A stretch of DNA of 64,000 bases from CAXTSE01 sp964246985 (lineage in GTDB: Bacteria; Actinomycetota; Actinomycetes; Actinomycetales; Microbacteriaceae): NCBI GenBank assembly GCA_964246985.1, contig CAXTSE010000009.1:1-64000 (forward strand), given 5' to 3'. The notes beneath the pieces are model-generated. The model did no database searches. It saw only the letters and a list, made by a program, of their open reading frames with translations, and had not been told where the DNA came from. The translations under genes were made by a program, and so were the position numbers. Below, one piece after another: positions 26,853 to 37,272 of the stretch. Numbering within the stretch: the first letter of the stretch is position 1; the number at the start of each line of letters is the position of its first letter.

Positions 26853-27213
26853 CGTCGAGGTCGTTGAGGCGCTCCTCGAGCTGACGGATCCGCTCCTCCT
26901 GCTCGGCCTCGCGGGCCAGCTTGCGGAGGAACTCGGGGTCGTCGTCGGGCGCCACCGGACCGCGTCGTGTCGGCCGGCGCGGCGGCTGGGCCGCTCCCGC
27001 CGCCCCCGCGAACCGACCGCCCCCGCGGCGCTCGGAGCGCTCGCGCCCGATCAGGAACCACAGCAGCGTCCCGATGACCGAGAGCAGGATCGTCAGCAGC
27101 ACCCAGAAGACCTTGGGCAGGTGCTTCACCCGACTCGAGTCGATCGTGATGATGTCGACGATGCTGAACACCATGATCCCGGTGAGGACCAGTGAGATGA
27201 GCACCTGACGCAT
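26833..27213 (-). CDS. PLDc_N domain membrane protein
   Basis: A 126-residue protein with two TM helices (about 3-22 and 34-54) matching the phospholipase D nuclease N-terminal (PLDc_N) family: KVFWVLLTILLSVIGTLLWFLIGRER. The C-terminal half is charged and ends in a coiled-coil-like stretch EEQEERIRQLEERLNDL pattern. No catalytic HKD. TAGGAT six bases before the ATG suggests a leaderless transcript that continues into menD. Function unknown; possibly a membrane organiser. Confidence 0.82.
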   Translation of the reverse strand: MRQVLISLVLTGIMVFSIVDIITIDSSRVKHLPKVFWVLLTILLSVIGTLLWFLIGRERSERRGGGRFAGAAGAAQPPRRPTRRGPVAPDDDPEFLRKLAREAEQEERIRQLEERLNDLDDDKPKE

Positions 27214-27255
27214 GCCCCGATCCTACGTGGAGGGACCGCGAATACACTGGACGGA

Positions 27256-27519
27256 ATGCGCCCCTGGATCTCGTACACCCTTCTGCGGATCGGCCTGTTC
27301 GCCCTGGTCTTCGTGATCCTCATGCTCGTGGGCGTCGAGCCCTGGGTGGCGGCGCTCCTCGCGGCGGCCATCGGATTCTGTGTCTCGTACATCTTCTTCC
27401 GCCCGCTGCGGCAGGAGGTCGCCGACGAGCTGGCGGAGGCGCGTGCTCCGCGCCGAGCGCGCGACGGCGCGGTGAGCGACGAGGACGCCGAGGACCGCGA
27501 CGACGAGGTCACGCGCTAG
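27256..27519 (+). CDS. DUF4229 small membrane protein
   Basis: An 87-residue protein with two TM helices (about 6-24 and 28-48) and a charged acidic/basic tail. The pattern YTLLRIGLFALVFVILMLVG then FFRPLRQEVADELAE fits DUF4229, a small actinobacterial family commonly found beside menA/menD. TACACT lies seven bases before ATG, so it is leaderless. Divergent from the PLDc_N gene and convergent with menA. Function unknown. Confidence 0.82.
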   Translation: MRPWISYTLLRIGLFALVFVILMLVGVEPWVAALLAAAIGFCVSYIFFRPLRQEVADELAEARAPRRARDGAVSDEDAEDRDDEVTR

Positions 27520-27529
27520 CTCGTCTGCG

Positions 27530-28558
27530 TCAGAAGGCGACCGCGAGCGCCAGTCCCACGCCGAACAGCAGCGAGGAGACGAGCGTGAGCCGCAGCGCGT
27601 ACACGAGCTCGCGCGGGTGCCGGGCGAGCAGGACGATCACGATGGCGGGCGCCGCGGCCATCAGCGCGAAGTACACGTAGACCGCGTTGTCGTACAGCAG
27701 CACGAACGGGACGAGCAGCCCGAACGGCAGCAGCATCAGCAGCGCGTAGACGATGCGCGCGCCGAGATCTCCGAGCAGCACCGCGATCGTGCGCTTGCCG
27801 CTGACCCTGTCGCTCTCGCGGTCGCGCAGGTTGTTGACCAGCAGCACCGCCGCGGCGAACGCGCCCATGGCCGCGCCACCGAGCCAGCCGTCGGCATTGA
27901 CCTCGCCCACCTGGGTCAGCATGGTGCCCACCACGGGAGCGACGCCGAAGAACAGGAACGCGACGATCTCGCCGAGGCCGAGGTAGCCGTACGGGCGCTT
28001 GCCGCCGGTGTAGAACCACCCCGCGGCGAGCGCCAGCACGCCGAACGCGAAGAGCCAGTAGATGCCGCTGAGCACGATCAGGGTCGCGCCGGCTAGAGCG
28101 CCGATGCCGGCGAAGACGAGCGCGACGATGAGCACGGTGCGCGGGCGCGCGCGGCCCGATCCGACGAGGCGCTCGGGGCCGACGCGGACCTTGTCGGTGC
28201 CGCGGATCCCGTCCGAGTAGTCGTTCGCGTAGTTCACGGCGATCTGCAGCGCCAGCGCCACGGCGAGCGCGAGCAGGGCACGGACCCAGTGGTCGTACCA
28301 GCTGACCGTCAGCCGCGCGGCGAGCCCGGTGCCGAGCACGACGGGGCCGATCGCCAGCAGCAGGGTGGGGAGCCGGGCTCCCGCGATCCAGGTGCCGAGC
28401 GTCGCGGGTCGCGTCTCGACGACGGTCCGTCCGCCGGGGCGGCCGCTCCTGCCGCGCGACGTGCCCTGCGTCCGGGCGTTCTTCGCGTTGATCGCAGAGA
28501 ACTGCGTCTGACGGGACTTCTCGACGACGCGCGGGTCGATGCGCTGCTGCTTGGCCAC
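27530..28558 (-). CDS. menA: 1,4-dihydroxy-2-naphthoate polyprenyltransferase
   Basis: A 342-residue integral membrane UbiA-family prenyltransferase that joins the polyprenyl chain to DHNA. The first Asp motif NDYSDGIRGTD (about 112-122) and the second NNLRDRESDRVSGKRT (about 235-250) are visible, with eight or nine TM helices. The N-terminal 50 residues are basic and disordered-looking, longer than E. coli MenA; the GTG start is kept because the frame stays open and codon use is normal. Followed within five bases upstream by menE on the same strand. Confidence 0.92.
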   Translation of the reverse strand: MAKQQRIDPRVVEKSRQTQFSAINAKNARTQGTSRGRSGRPGGRTVVETRPATLGTWIAGARLPTLLLAIGPVVLGTGLAARLTVSWYDHWVRALLALAVALALQIAVNYANDYSDGIRGTDKVRVGPERLVGSGRARPRTVLIVALVFAGIGALAGATLIVLSGIYWLFAFGVLALAAGWFYTGGKRPYGYLGLGEIVAFLFFGVAPVVGTMLTQVGEVNADGWLGGAAMGAFAAAVLLVNNLRDRESDRVSGKRTIAVLLGDLGARIVYALLMLLPFGLLVPFVLLYDNAVYVYFALMAAAPAIVIVLLARHPRELVYALRLTLVSSLLFGVGLALAVAF

Positions 28559-28562
28559 GGGG

Positions 28563-29675
28563 TCAGCCTAATCGGCGGGCACGGTCGGCCAGTCCGCGGC
28601 GGTCGGGCTTGCCGCTCGCGAGCAGGGGGAGGGCATCCAGGCGGATCACGCGCGCCGGTCGCGCGGCGACCCCCAGCGCCAGCCCCACGGCCGCGATCGC
28701 GGCGGCCGGGTCGACGTCCGACACCGTGAAGGCGACGGGCACCTGCCCCCAGCGCTCGTCAGACGCGGCGATCACCACGGCATCCGCGAACCCCGGCTGC
28801 TCACGAAGCACCCGCTCGACCTCGCCGAGCGCGACCTTGACGCCCCCCGAGACGAGCACGTCGTCGCTGCGCCCGGTGATCGTCAGACGCTCGCCGTCCC
28901 AGGCTCCCGCGTCGGCCGTACGGAACCAGCGGCCGTCAGTGTCCGAGATGAAGCGCTCCGCGGTGAGAGCATCGTCGCCCAGGTAGCCGTCGGCGATCGT
29001 CGGCCCGCCGAGCTGCACCTCGCCGTCGACGACCCGCACCGAGGCCGAGCCGATCGGCTCGCCGTCGTAGACGCATCCGCCGCTCGTCTCGCTCGAGCCG
29101 TAGGTGCGGGTGACGCGGATCCCGTGGTCGGCCGCGCGCTCGAGCAGGGCCTGCGGCGTGGCCTGCCCCCCGACCAGCACGCGCGCGAAGCGGGCCAGGG
29201 CGGTGCGGGCATCCGTGTCGTCGAGAAGCGTTGCGAGCTGCGCAGGCACGAGCGACGTGAACCGCGCGGGGTGCGTGAGCCGCGCCGCGGCGGCGGCGAA
29301 CGCGGACGCCGAGAACCGGGAGCCCTCGACGCCCACCGGGTCGGTGCCCGCCGCGATCGATCGCGCCAGCACGTTCAGCCCGGCGATGTACTGCGTCGGC
29401 AGGGCGAGCACCCACTGGCCGGGGCCGCCGAGCGCGGACTCGCTGGCCGCGGCGCTGGCGAGCACCGCATCCGCGCCGAGCGCGACGCGCTTGGGAGCGC
29501 CGGTCGATCCGCTGGTCTCGACCACCAGGGCGACCCGTTGCGGCACCGTCGCGGGCAGATCGGGGGGCGCCGCGTCCGTCTGGGTGACGATGAGGGCGTC
29601 GCCTCCGCCGAGCGCGTCGCGCAGGGCGTGCAGCACGCGGGACCCCGCCGGGACGGCTCGCAGGGCGCGCGTCAC
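28563..29675 (-). CDS. menE: o-succinylbenzoate-CoA ligase
   Basis: A 370-residue adenylate-forming enzyme. Core motifs: VVETSGSTGAPKRVAL (P-loop), TRTYGSSETSGGCVYDG, WFRTADAGAWDG, SDDVLVSGGVKVALGEVE and the catalytic lysine in LLASGKPDRRGL. It is shorter than typical acyl-CoA synthetases because the N-terminal subdomain is reduced, as in other actinobacterial MenE proteins. The GTG start overlaps the stop of the upstream membrane protein (GTGA). The position between menA and menC supports MenE over other ligases. Confidence 0.9.
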   Translation of the reverse strand: MTRALRAVPAGSRVLHALRDALGGGDALIVTQTDAAPPDLPATVPQRVALVVETSGSTGAPKRVALGADAVLASAAASESALGGPGQWVLALPTQYIAGLNVLARSIAAGTDPVGVEGSRFSASAFAAAAARLTHPARFTSLVPAQLATLLDDTDARTALARFARVLVGGQATPQALLERAADHGIRVTRTYGSSETSGGCVYDGEPIGSASVRVVDGEVQLGGPTIADGYLGDDALTAERFISDTDGRWFRTADAGAWDGERLTITGRSDDVLVSGGVKVALGEVERVLREQPGFADAVVIAASDERWGQVPVAFTVSDVDPAAAIAAVGLALGVAARPARVIRLDALPLLASGKPDRRGLADRARRLG

Positions 29676-30070
29676 GCGAGCCCCGCGGCGGCGCTGAGCA
29701 CGGCGGTGAGGATGACGGGATTCGCAATCAGGCACAGCGCGACCCCGGCGATGCCCCACCGGCGGCCGAGGCGGCCGACGATCGCGGCGATGCCGACCAA
29801 GACGCCCACGGCGCTGACGGCGATGGCGGTCCAGGCGAGAGCGGTGGCGACCACGAACCCGCCGTCGGTCGCGACGGAGATGCCGACGCCCGTGAGCACC
29901 GCGGTCAGGATGCCGAGGCCGACGGAGAAGATGCCGGGCCACCGCCGGGGGCGATGACGTGCGCGCGGGGCGGATGCGGGATCCGCCGGCCTGCTGTCGG
30001 GATCCTCCGCCGCGACGGGTACGGCGGGCGCGGGCTCCCCGTCGAGGAACCGCAGCGTCTCGTCGGTCAC
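29672..30070 (-). CDS. hypothetical three- or four-helix membrane protein
   Basis: A 132-residue protein. A proline-rich acidic N-terminus (1-45, ending RHRPRRWPG) precedes hydrophobic helices (about 47-68, 76-97, 105-130). The GTG start encodes VTDETLRFLDGEP. No family is recognised; similar small multi-helix proteins are annotated as DUF4190-like. It is first in a minus-strand unit with menE and menA. Confidence 0.7.
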   Translation of the reverse strand: MTDETLRFLDGEPAPAVPVAAEDPDSRPADPASAPRARHRPRRWPGIFSVGLGILTAVLTGVGISVATDGGFVVATALAWTAIAVSAVGVLVGIAAIVGRLGRRWGIAGVALCLIANPVILTAVLSAAAGLA

Positions 30071-30108
30071 GGCGCCAGCCTACCGAGCGCCCCGCGGCGC
30101 GTCCCTGC

Positions 30109-30196
30109 GTCGGAAACTCCTGAGTCCCTCCCCAGTCGGGTGCCCGCCCGCGCGGCTGCGGGAAGATCGCGCGGACCAGGGTCAGGAGTTTCCGAC
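30109..30196. repeat. 15-bp perfect inverted repeat upstream of menC (element C)
   Basis: GTCGGAAACTCCTGA (30109-30123) and TCAGGAGTTTCCGAC (30182-30196) are exact reverse complements with a 58-base interior that itself holds CCCGC...GCGGG. It lies in a divergent gap only 22 bp before the menC start, so it is not a terminator of menC and is unlikely to be a simple terminator at all. It shares ACTCCTG with element A. Confidence 0.75.
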
Positions 30197-30217
30197 ACGG
30201 GAGGGCAGACTGGGCGC

Positions 30218-31258
30218 ATGACGTCGACGCCGCCGCCTGCCGGGATCCTGCCGCCCCTCGCCGAGCTCCTGGACGGTGCGCGGGTCGTCGCGCTGCCGCT
30301 CGCCACCCGCTTCCGCGGACTCGAGACGCGCGAGGCCCTGCTCCTGCGCGGCCCGAACGGCTGGACCGAGTTCTCACCCTTCGTCGAGTACGACGACGCG
30401 GAGTCCGCGGCCTGGCTCGCGGCCGCGATCGAGTTCGGCTGGGGCGCGGCGACCCCGGTGCTGCGCGACCGCATCCCGGTCAACGCGACGCTGCCGGCGG
30501 TCGCCCCCGACCGGGTCGACGAGGTGCTCGCGCGGTTCGGCGGCACGCGCACCGTCAAGGTGAAGGTCGCCGAGCGGGGGCAGGTGCTGGCGGATGACGT
30601 GGCGCGGGTCCGTGCGGTGCGTGCCTTCCTGGGGCCCGAGGGCCGCATCCGAGTCGACGCCAACGGCGGCTGGAACGTCGACGAGGCCGAGCACGCCGCG
30701 CATGCCCTCGCCGAGTTCGACCTCGAGTACCTCGAGCAGCCCTGCGCCACCGTGCCGGAGCTGGTCGAGCTGCGCGAGCGGCTGCACGACTGGCAGCTGC
30801 CGGTCGCAGCCGACGAAAGCGTGCGGAAAGCCGCCGACCCGCTCGAGGTGGCCCGCGAGGGCGCCGCCGACCTGCTCGTGCTGAAGGCCCAGCCGCTCGG
30901 AGGGGTCAGCGCCGCCCTGCGGATCGTCGCCGCGGCGGGCCTGCCGGTGGTGGTGTCGAGCGCCCTCGACACCTCCGTCGGCCTCTCGATGGGAGCGGCC
31001 CTCGCGGCCGCGCTCCCCGAGCTCGACTACGACTGCGGACTCGGCACCGCCGCCCTGCTCGCCGGCGATGTCACGGCCGAGCCGCTCGCACCGCGCGACG
31101 GCGAGATCGATGTGCGGCGCGTCGAGGTGGACGCCGGGCTGGCCGAGAAGCACGCCGCGTCAGCGGAGCGCGCGGCCTGGTGGCGCGAGCGCCTGGAGCG
31201 GGTGCACCGGCTCACTGAGGTGCACCTCGCGGCGAGAGGCGCCTACAGCCCCGAGTAG
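30218..31258 (+). CDS. menC: o-succinylbenzoate synthase
   Basis: A 346-residue enolase-superfamily enzyme that dehydrates SHCHC to o-succinylbenzoate. It shows the KVKV lysine pair (near 110), RVDANGGWN, YLEQPCATV, VAADESV (metal ligands Asp/Glu/Asp) and VLKAQPLGG with the base lysine. CAGACT lies six bases before the ATG (leaderless). It overlaps the convergent ccsB gene by 16 bases. Confidence 0.9.
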   Translation: MTSTPPPAGILPPLAELLDGARVVALPLATRFRGLETREALLLRGPNGWTEFSPFVEYDDAESAAWLAAAIEFGWGAATPVLRDRIPVNATLPAVAPDRVDEVLARFGGTRTVKVKVAERGQVLADDVARVRAVRAFLGPEGRIRVDANGGWNVDEAEHAAHALAEFDLEYLEQPCATVPELVELRERLHDWQLPVAADESVRKAADPLEVAREGAADLLVLKAQPLGGVSAALRIVAAAGLPVVVSSALDTSVGLSMGAALAAALPELDYDCGLGTAALLAGDVTAEPLAPRDGEIDVRRVEVDAGLAEKHAASAERAAWWRERLERVHRLTEVHLAARGAYSPE

Positions 31259-32205
31259 CTGTGCAGCCCCGCGAAGAACAGGTTCACGATCGTGAAGTTG
31301 AAGAGCACCGCCGCGAAGCCGATGATGGCGAGCCAGGCGGATCGCGAGCCACGCCACCCGCGGGTCGCCCGCGCGTGGATGTACCCGGCGAAGACCACCC
31401 AGATGATGAAGGTCCACACTTCCTTGGTGTCCCAGCCCCAGTAACGGCCCCAGGCGCGCTCGGCCCAGATCGCGCCGGCCATGAGGGTGAACGTCCAGAA
31501 GGCGAACCCGACGATGATGACGCGGTTGGCGAGCGTCTCGAGGGCCGCCGCCGACGGGAACGTCTGCAGCAGCCGGAGCCCCGCCGTCTTGCCCGACTCG
31601 CGCCGCGCCTGCAGCAGCTGCGCGATCGACAGGCCGCCGCCGACCGCGAAGAATCCGGTGGCGAGCGTCGCGACGAAGACGTGGATGACCAGCCACGCCG
31701 ACTGCAGCGGCGGCGGGGTGGGCGTCACGTCGACGTAGAAGTTGACGGTGCCGAGGCCCAGCAGCAGCATCACGATCGCCGTGACGTAGGCGCCGAGGAA
31801 GCGCAGGTCGCGCCACACCTGAACGATCAGGAAGACGCCGACGATGACGGCGGTGCCGGTCAGCGCGAACTCGAACATGTTGGCCCACGGCACACGCGAG
31901 GCGGCGAGTCCGCGCAGCACGAGGGCCGTGAGGTGGAGCACCCACGCGACGAGGGTGAGGGCGAATGCGGTGCGCAGATAGCGGCTCGCGCCCGCGTCGC
32001 GCTTCGTCTCGGGAGCGAACCCGCTCGGCGTGGACGCCCCGCCGCCCGCGTAGGCCAGCTCTCGCGCCTTCGCGGCGGGCGCCGCCTGCGCGAGCGCGGT
32101 GCGCTTGCTGAGGTCGAGCACGTACACGATGAACGCGAACGCGTACACCGCGATCGCCGAGTAGACGGCGACCAGCGAGTACGTCGCGAGGGTCTCGGGG
32201 GTCAT
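31243..32205 (-). CDS. ccsB: cytochrome c biogenesis protein CcsB/ResC
   Basis: A 320-residue polytopic membrane protein with about eight TM helices and the heme-handling tryptophan-rich motif WGRYWGWDTKEVWTFIIW (about 250-267). Histidines in LHLTAL and AGYIHA could be heme ligands. CcsB with ResB forms the system II synthetase that attaches heme to apocytochrome c. It follows resB with four-base overlap at the start; last gene of the ccdA-resB-ccsB unit. Confidence 0.93.
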   Translation of the reverse strand: MTPETLATYSLVAVYSAIAVYAFAFIVYVLDLSKRTALAQAAPAAKARELAYAGGGASTPSGFAPETKRDAGASRYLRTAFALTLVAWVLHLTALVLRGLAASRVPWANMFEFALTGTAVIVGVFLIVQVWRDLRFLGAYVTAIVMLLLGLGTVNFYVDVTPTPPPLQSAWLVIHVFVATLATGFFAVGGGLSIAQLLQARRESGKTAGLRLLQTFPSAAALETLANRVIIVGFAFWTFTLMAGAIWAERAWGRYWGWDTKEVWTFIIWVVFAGYIHARATRGWRGSRSAWLAIIGFAAVLFNFTIVNLFFAGLHSYSGL

Positions 32206-33875
32206 GGGGTCATCCTACGTTCGGGGTCTGCGGGCTGCTCGGGCTCCTCGTCGCCGAGGGCCGCGCGGTGGCGCAGCGCCAGGTCGGCGACCGACGCCGC
32301 GAGGGTCGGATCCTCGCCGCGTGCGAGGCCGGCGTACTCGAGGCGGGTGCCGTCCGCATCCGTCACCGCCTTGATCCAGACGCGGCGTCGCGGGATGAAC
32401 AGGCTGACCAGCAGACCGCCGAGGACGAGGATCGCGAAGGTGAGGACGAACGGCTGCGTGCCGTCGTGGTGCACGTCGACGCTGATGTAGCGCTTGAGCC
32501 CCGAGTACTCGATCGTCCCGAGCCCGTCGGGCAGCTCGACGACCTGGCCGGGGCTGAGCTGCAGCGCCTTCACGTCGGCGTCGCCGCCCGCCACCTGCGT
32601 GAGGCCGGTGATGTCGAGCGAGTAGGCGTTGACTCCGACGCCCTCGTCGAGGCCGAGATCGCCGGTGTAGACGAACAGGGTCACGAGCGACTCGCCGCTG
32701 TCGTTCGGCGAGAACGACGTGAAGGTGCCGTCGACCAGGGGCAGTGGATCCGGGTAGAAGAACCCGAGCATGCCCACCTGCTCGGCCAGGCCGTCCGGCA
32801 CCTTGATCGTGCCGCGGCTGGTGAGGTTGGCGTCCTGGGGGAGGAACGGGACCGCGCTCGTGTAGACGGCATCGCCGTCGGGGTCGCGCACGGTGATCTC
32901 GGGTGCGTAGCCGTTGCCGAGCAGGTACACCTCGGTGCCGCCGATCGACACCGGCGAGTTGACCTTGAGAAGCGCATCCTGCCAGTCGCCGCCCTGCGTG
33001 CGGGTGCTGAGGTGGGCGTCGTAGTCGAGCGGATTCCACCGCGCGCTCTTGAGATCGAACTGGTACGTCGGGTCGAACTCGTCGAGGCGCAACGAGAACG
33101 GCTGCAGCTGCGTCTCCTCGAAGAAGCGGCCGGGATTGAACGAGTCGTACCCGAGCAGCACGTTGGTGAAGGGCTCGTCCTGCACGAGGATGCGCTGGCC
33201 CGTGTAGCCGAACCCGCCCCCGAATCCGACGGTGATGAGGATCCCGACGAGCGCGGAATGGAAGACGAGGTTGCCCGTCTCGCGCAGGTAGCCGCGTTCC
33301 GCGCTGACGCTCTGTCCGTAGCGCTCGGTGCGATAGCCGGCCCGCTTCAGCAGCGACTCGCCCTCGTCGATGGCGCGCGCGGCATCCGCACCGGTCCTCG
33401 CGGACTGGTAGCCGACCAGCCGCTGCAGCCGCGCCGGCGTGCGCGGCGGGCGGGCGCGCAAGGCGTCGAAGTGGTGCTTCGTGCGCGGGATGATGCAGCC
33501 GACCAGCGAGATGAAGAGCAGCAGGTAGATGGCCGAGAACCAGGGCGAGGTGAAGGTGCTGAACAGCCCGATCCCGTCGAGGATCCTGAATGCCTCGGGA
33601 TTCTCCTGCTCGTACTGGATCACGCCGTTGGGGTCGGACGAGCGCTGCGGCACCAGCGACCCCGGCACCGCGGCGAGCGCCAGCAGGAGGAGAAGCAGCA
33701 GCGCCGTGCGCATGCTGGTCAGCTGCCGCCAGAAGAAGCGGAGGTAGCCGAGGGGTCCGAGCCGGGGCTGCGCGACGTCGTCGCCACCACCACCGCCGCC
33801 ATCCGCCACCGGGCGATCGGAGTCGATCGCGTCGTCGGGGCGGTACGGATCGCTAGATCGCGGGCGTGTAGCCAC
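32202..33875 (-). CDS. resB: cytochrome c biogenesis protein ResB
   Basis: A 557-residue ResB/Ccs1 protein. After a Gly/Asp-rich N-terminus there are three TM helices in the first 230 residues (MRTALLLLLLLALAAVPGSLVPQ, WFSAIYLLLFISLVGCIIP, LVFHSALVGILITVGFG), a large outside domain and a last TM (FVLTFAILVLGGLLVSLFIP). PGSLVPQ is the family hallmark. It partners CcsB in heme ligation. The GTG start overlaps the end of ccdA by 23 bases. Confidence 0.92.
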   Translation of the reverse strand: MATRPRSSDPYRPDDAIDSDRPVADGGGGGGDDVAQPRLGPLGYLRFFWRQLTSMRTALLLLLLLALAAVPGSLVPQRSSDPNGVIQYEQENPEAFRILDGIGLFSTFTSPWFSAIYLLLFISLVGCIIPRTKHHFDALRARPPRTPARLQRLVGYQSARTGADAARAIDEGESLLKRAGYRTERYGQSVSAERGYLRETGNLVFHSALVGILITVGFGGGFGYTGQRILVQDEPFTNVLLGYDSFNPGRFFEETQLQPFSLRLDEFDPTYQFDLKSARWNPLDYDAHLSTRTQGGDWQDALLKVNSPVSIGGTEVYLLGNGYAPEITVRDPDGDAVYTSAVPFLPQDANLTSRGTIKVPDGLAEQVGMLGFFYPDPLPLVDGTFTSFSPNDSGESLVTLFVYTGDLGLDEGVGVNAYSLDITGLTQVAGGDADVKALQLSPGQVVELPDGLGTIEYSGLKRYISVDVHHDGTQPFVLTFAILVLGGLLVSLFIPRRRVWIKAVTDADGTRLEYAGLARGEDPTLAASVADLALRHRAALGDEEPEQPADPERRMTP

Positions 33876-34584
33876 TGATCACCGTCCCGACACTCGACAT
33901 CAGCGCGCCCCAGACGCCCGTCACCATGAGCACGCCGATCAGCACCAGCAGCGAGCCGCCGACGATGTTGACGACGCGGATGTGGCGCTTCACCCAGGCG
34001 ACCGAGCCGCTGACCCAGCCGAAGCCGAGGGCGACCAGCACGAACGGGATGCCGAGGCCGAGGCAGTAGGCCACCCCGATCAGCAGCGCGCGGCCGGTGT
34101 CTCCCACGAAGACCATGGTCGAGACGGCTCCGAGCGTCGGACCGATGCACGGGGTCCAGCCCACCGCGAAGACCATGCCGAGCAGCGGGGCGCCGATGAG
34201 GCCGGTGCGCGGCCGCCAGCTGGGCTTGATGGTGCGCTGGAGGAAGGTGAACTGGCCGATGAAGGCGAGGCCGAGCACGATCACGATCACGCCGCCGACG
34301 ACGAGCAGCGGGCGCTCGTAGCGCAGGAAGAACGATCCGACCGAGTTGGTCAGCACGAAGAACGCGAGGAACACGACCGAGAACCCGGCGACGAACAGCC
34401 CGGCCCCGGCGACCGTGCGGCTGCGGCTGCGCTCGGCGCCGCCCGCGACACCGCTCACGTACCCGAGGTACCCCGGCACGAGCGGGAGCACGCAGGGCGA
34501 GAGGAACGAGATCAGCCCGGCGGCCACGGCCACCGGCAGCGCGAGCCACAGCCCGCCGCTGAACGCGATCTCACTCGCGCCCAC
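33853..34584 (-). CDS. ccdA: CcdA cytochrome c biogenesis / thiol-disulfide transporter
   Basis: A 243-residue six-helix membrane protein of the CcdA/DsbD-beta family. The redox cysteines are in FLSPCVLPLVPGYL and GWTPCIGPTLGAV. It carries reducing power from cytoplasmic thioredoxin to the ResA-like protein so that apocytochrome c thiols stay reduced. GTG start, 19 bases after the stop of the ResA-like gene. Confidence 0.93.
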   Translation of the reverse strand: MGASEIAFSGGLWLALPVAVAAGLISFLSPCVLPLVPGYLGYVSGVAGGAERSRSRTVAGAGLFVAGFSVVFLAFFVLTNSVGSFFLRYERPLLVVGGVIVIVLGLAFIGQFTFLQRTIKPSWRPRTGLIGAPLLGMVFAVGWTPCIGPTLGAVSTMVFVGDTGRALLIGVAYCLGLGIPFVLVALGFGWVSGSVAWVKRHIRVVNIVGGSLLVLIGVLMVTGVWGALMSSVGTVISGYTPAI

Positions 34585-34603
34585 GGGGTCGCCCTTCCAC
34601 GGC

Positions 34604-35212
34604 TCAGGCCTCGGCGAGCAGGTCGTCGATGACCGCGGCGACAGCCGTGGGGCTCTGGATCGCGCCGCTGATACGGGCAGCCACGCGACCCTCCTGGTCG
34701 ATGACGAGCGTCGTCGGGACGGCGTTCGGGGGCACGTCGCCCGCGAAGGCGAGCACCACGTCGTTGTCGTCGACGTCGAGGATCGAGGGGTACACGATGC
34801 CGAACTTGTCGGCGAAGGTGCGGGCCTCGTCGATGCCGTCGCGCACGTTCACGCCGACGAACTGCACCCCCGCATCCGCGTACTCGTCGTGGAGGGCGAC
34901 CAGGTCGGGAGCCTCGACGCGGCACGGCCCGCACTGGGCGTACCAGAAGTTCAGCACCACGACGCCGCCGCGGAGGTCGTCGCTCGACAGGGTCTGCTCG
35001 GCGTCGGTGTCGCCCGAGAAGTCGACTGCGGGGCCGCGCTGGTCGGCCGCGATGACGACCATCGTGCCGTCGCCCGACACGTAGTTGCCGCCGTCATCGC
35101 CCTGCTGGTAGTCGCTCGAGAGCCCGTCCGCCTGCGGGGTGCATCCGGTCAAGGCGAGGGCGGCGGCGATGACGAGGACGGTGAGACGACGGCCGGTGAC
35201 ACTGCGTTGCAC
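34604..35212 (-). CDS. TlpA/ResA-like thiol-disulfide lipoprotein
   Basis: A 202-residue exported thioredoxin-fold protein. Lipobox LTGC with Cys24; redox motif CGPC (Cys94, Cys97) in FWYAQCGPCRVEAPDL; the cis-Pro loop near VPPNAVPTTLVID. It would reduce apocytochrome c for the ResB/CcsB machine. The GTG start at 35212 is two bases past the histidine phosphatase stop, so translation is coupled. Order ResA-CcdA-ResB-CcsB is the standard system II set. Confidence 0.9.
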   Translation of the reverse strand: MQRSVTGRRLTVLVIAAALALTGCTPQADGLSSDYQQGDDGGNYVSGDGTMVVIAADQRGPAVDFSGDTDAEQTLSSDDLRGGVVVLNFWYAQCGPCRVEAPDLVALHDEYADAGVQFVGVNVRDGIDEARTFADKFGIVYPSILDVDDNDVVLAFAGDVPPNAVPTTLVIDQEGRVAARISGAIQSPTAVAAVIDDLLAEA

Positions 35213-35214
35213 TG

Positions 35215-35853
35215 CTAGACCGCTCCCAGATCGATGGATTCCGCCAGCAATTCTCGCGCGGGTTCCTGATAGTCGACCTCGACGAAGACGTCGCCCTGCT
35301 TCTGCACGGTCGTGATGCTCGAGAGCGAGCACCGGCGGGTGCGCGGGTCGGACGCGAGCCGCTTGCCCTGCACGGTGCGCGCGACCATCCAGATCGGCAG
35401 CTGATGCGTCACGAGCACCACCTCGCCGCCGTCGACGCTGGCGTGCGCGTCGGCGACCGCCGCCATCATCCGGCCCGCGATCGACACGAACGGCTCGCCC
35501 CACGACGGCTTCGACGGATTGACGAGGTGGCGGGCGAGCAGCGGACGCCGACGCAGCTCCTTGCGGATGTTCAGCCCCTCGAAGGTGTTGGCCGGCTCGA
35601 TCAGCCGCGGCTCGGTGACGAGCGGGCCCGCGTCGGCGAAGCGCGCGAGCCAGGGGGCCGCGCTCTCCTGCGTGCGCTGCAGCGGGCTCGCCCAGATGGC
35701 GGCGATCGGATGCCCGGTCAGCGACTCGGCGGCCAGCTCGGCCATGCGGTGACCGCGCTCGCTGAGGTGGAAACCGGGGATGCGCCCGTAGAGCACGCCG
35801 TCGGGATTGTGCACCTCGCCGTGACGCACGAGGCGGATCAGGTCGGCGGGCAC
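35215..35853 (-). CDS. histidine phosphatase family protein
   Basis: A 212-residue phosphoglycerate-mutase-like enzyme with the catalytic LVRHGEVHNPDG at the N-terminus, ASPLQRTQESA, and the second His in VLVTHQLPIW. The substrate is unknown. TAGAAT six bases before the GTG start shows a leaderless promoter; it heads the operon that continues into the cytochrome c biogenesis genes, a common arrangement in actinobacteria. Confidence 0.88.
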   Translation of the reverse strand: MPADLIRLVRHGEVHNPDGVLYGRIPGFHLSERGHRMAELAAESLTGHPIAAIWASPLQRTQESAAPWLARFADAGPLVTEPRLIEPANTFEGLNIRKELRRRPLLARHLVNPSKPSWGEPFVSIAGRMMAAVADAHASVDGGEVVLVTHQLPIWMVARTVQGKRLASDPRTRRCSLSSITTVQKQGDVFVEVDYQEPARELLAESIDLGAV

Positions 35854-35894
35854 CCCCCGATTCTACTTTTGCTCCACCGGTAGACTTTGCCACC

Positions 35895-37223
<1,329 letters not shown>

Positions 37224-37239
37224 CTGGCGGCTGAGGGCT

Positions 37240-37268
37240 GAGGAGCGCGACCGGAGGTCACGCTCCTC
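37240..37268. terminator. hairpin between aspS and the hexapeptide-repeat gene
   Basis: GAGGAGCG (37240-37247) pairs with CGCTCCTC (37261-37268), with an inner GAC/GTC pair in the loop, between convergent genes. It probably ends both transcripts. Confidence 0.55.
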
Positions 37269-37272
37269 GACG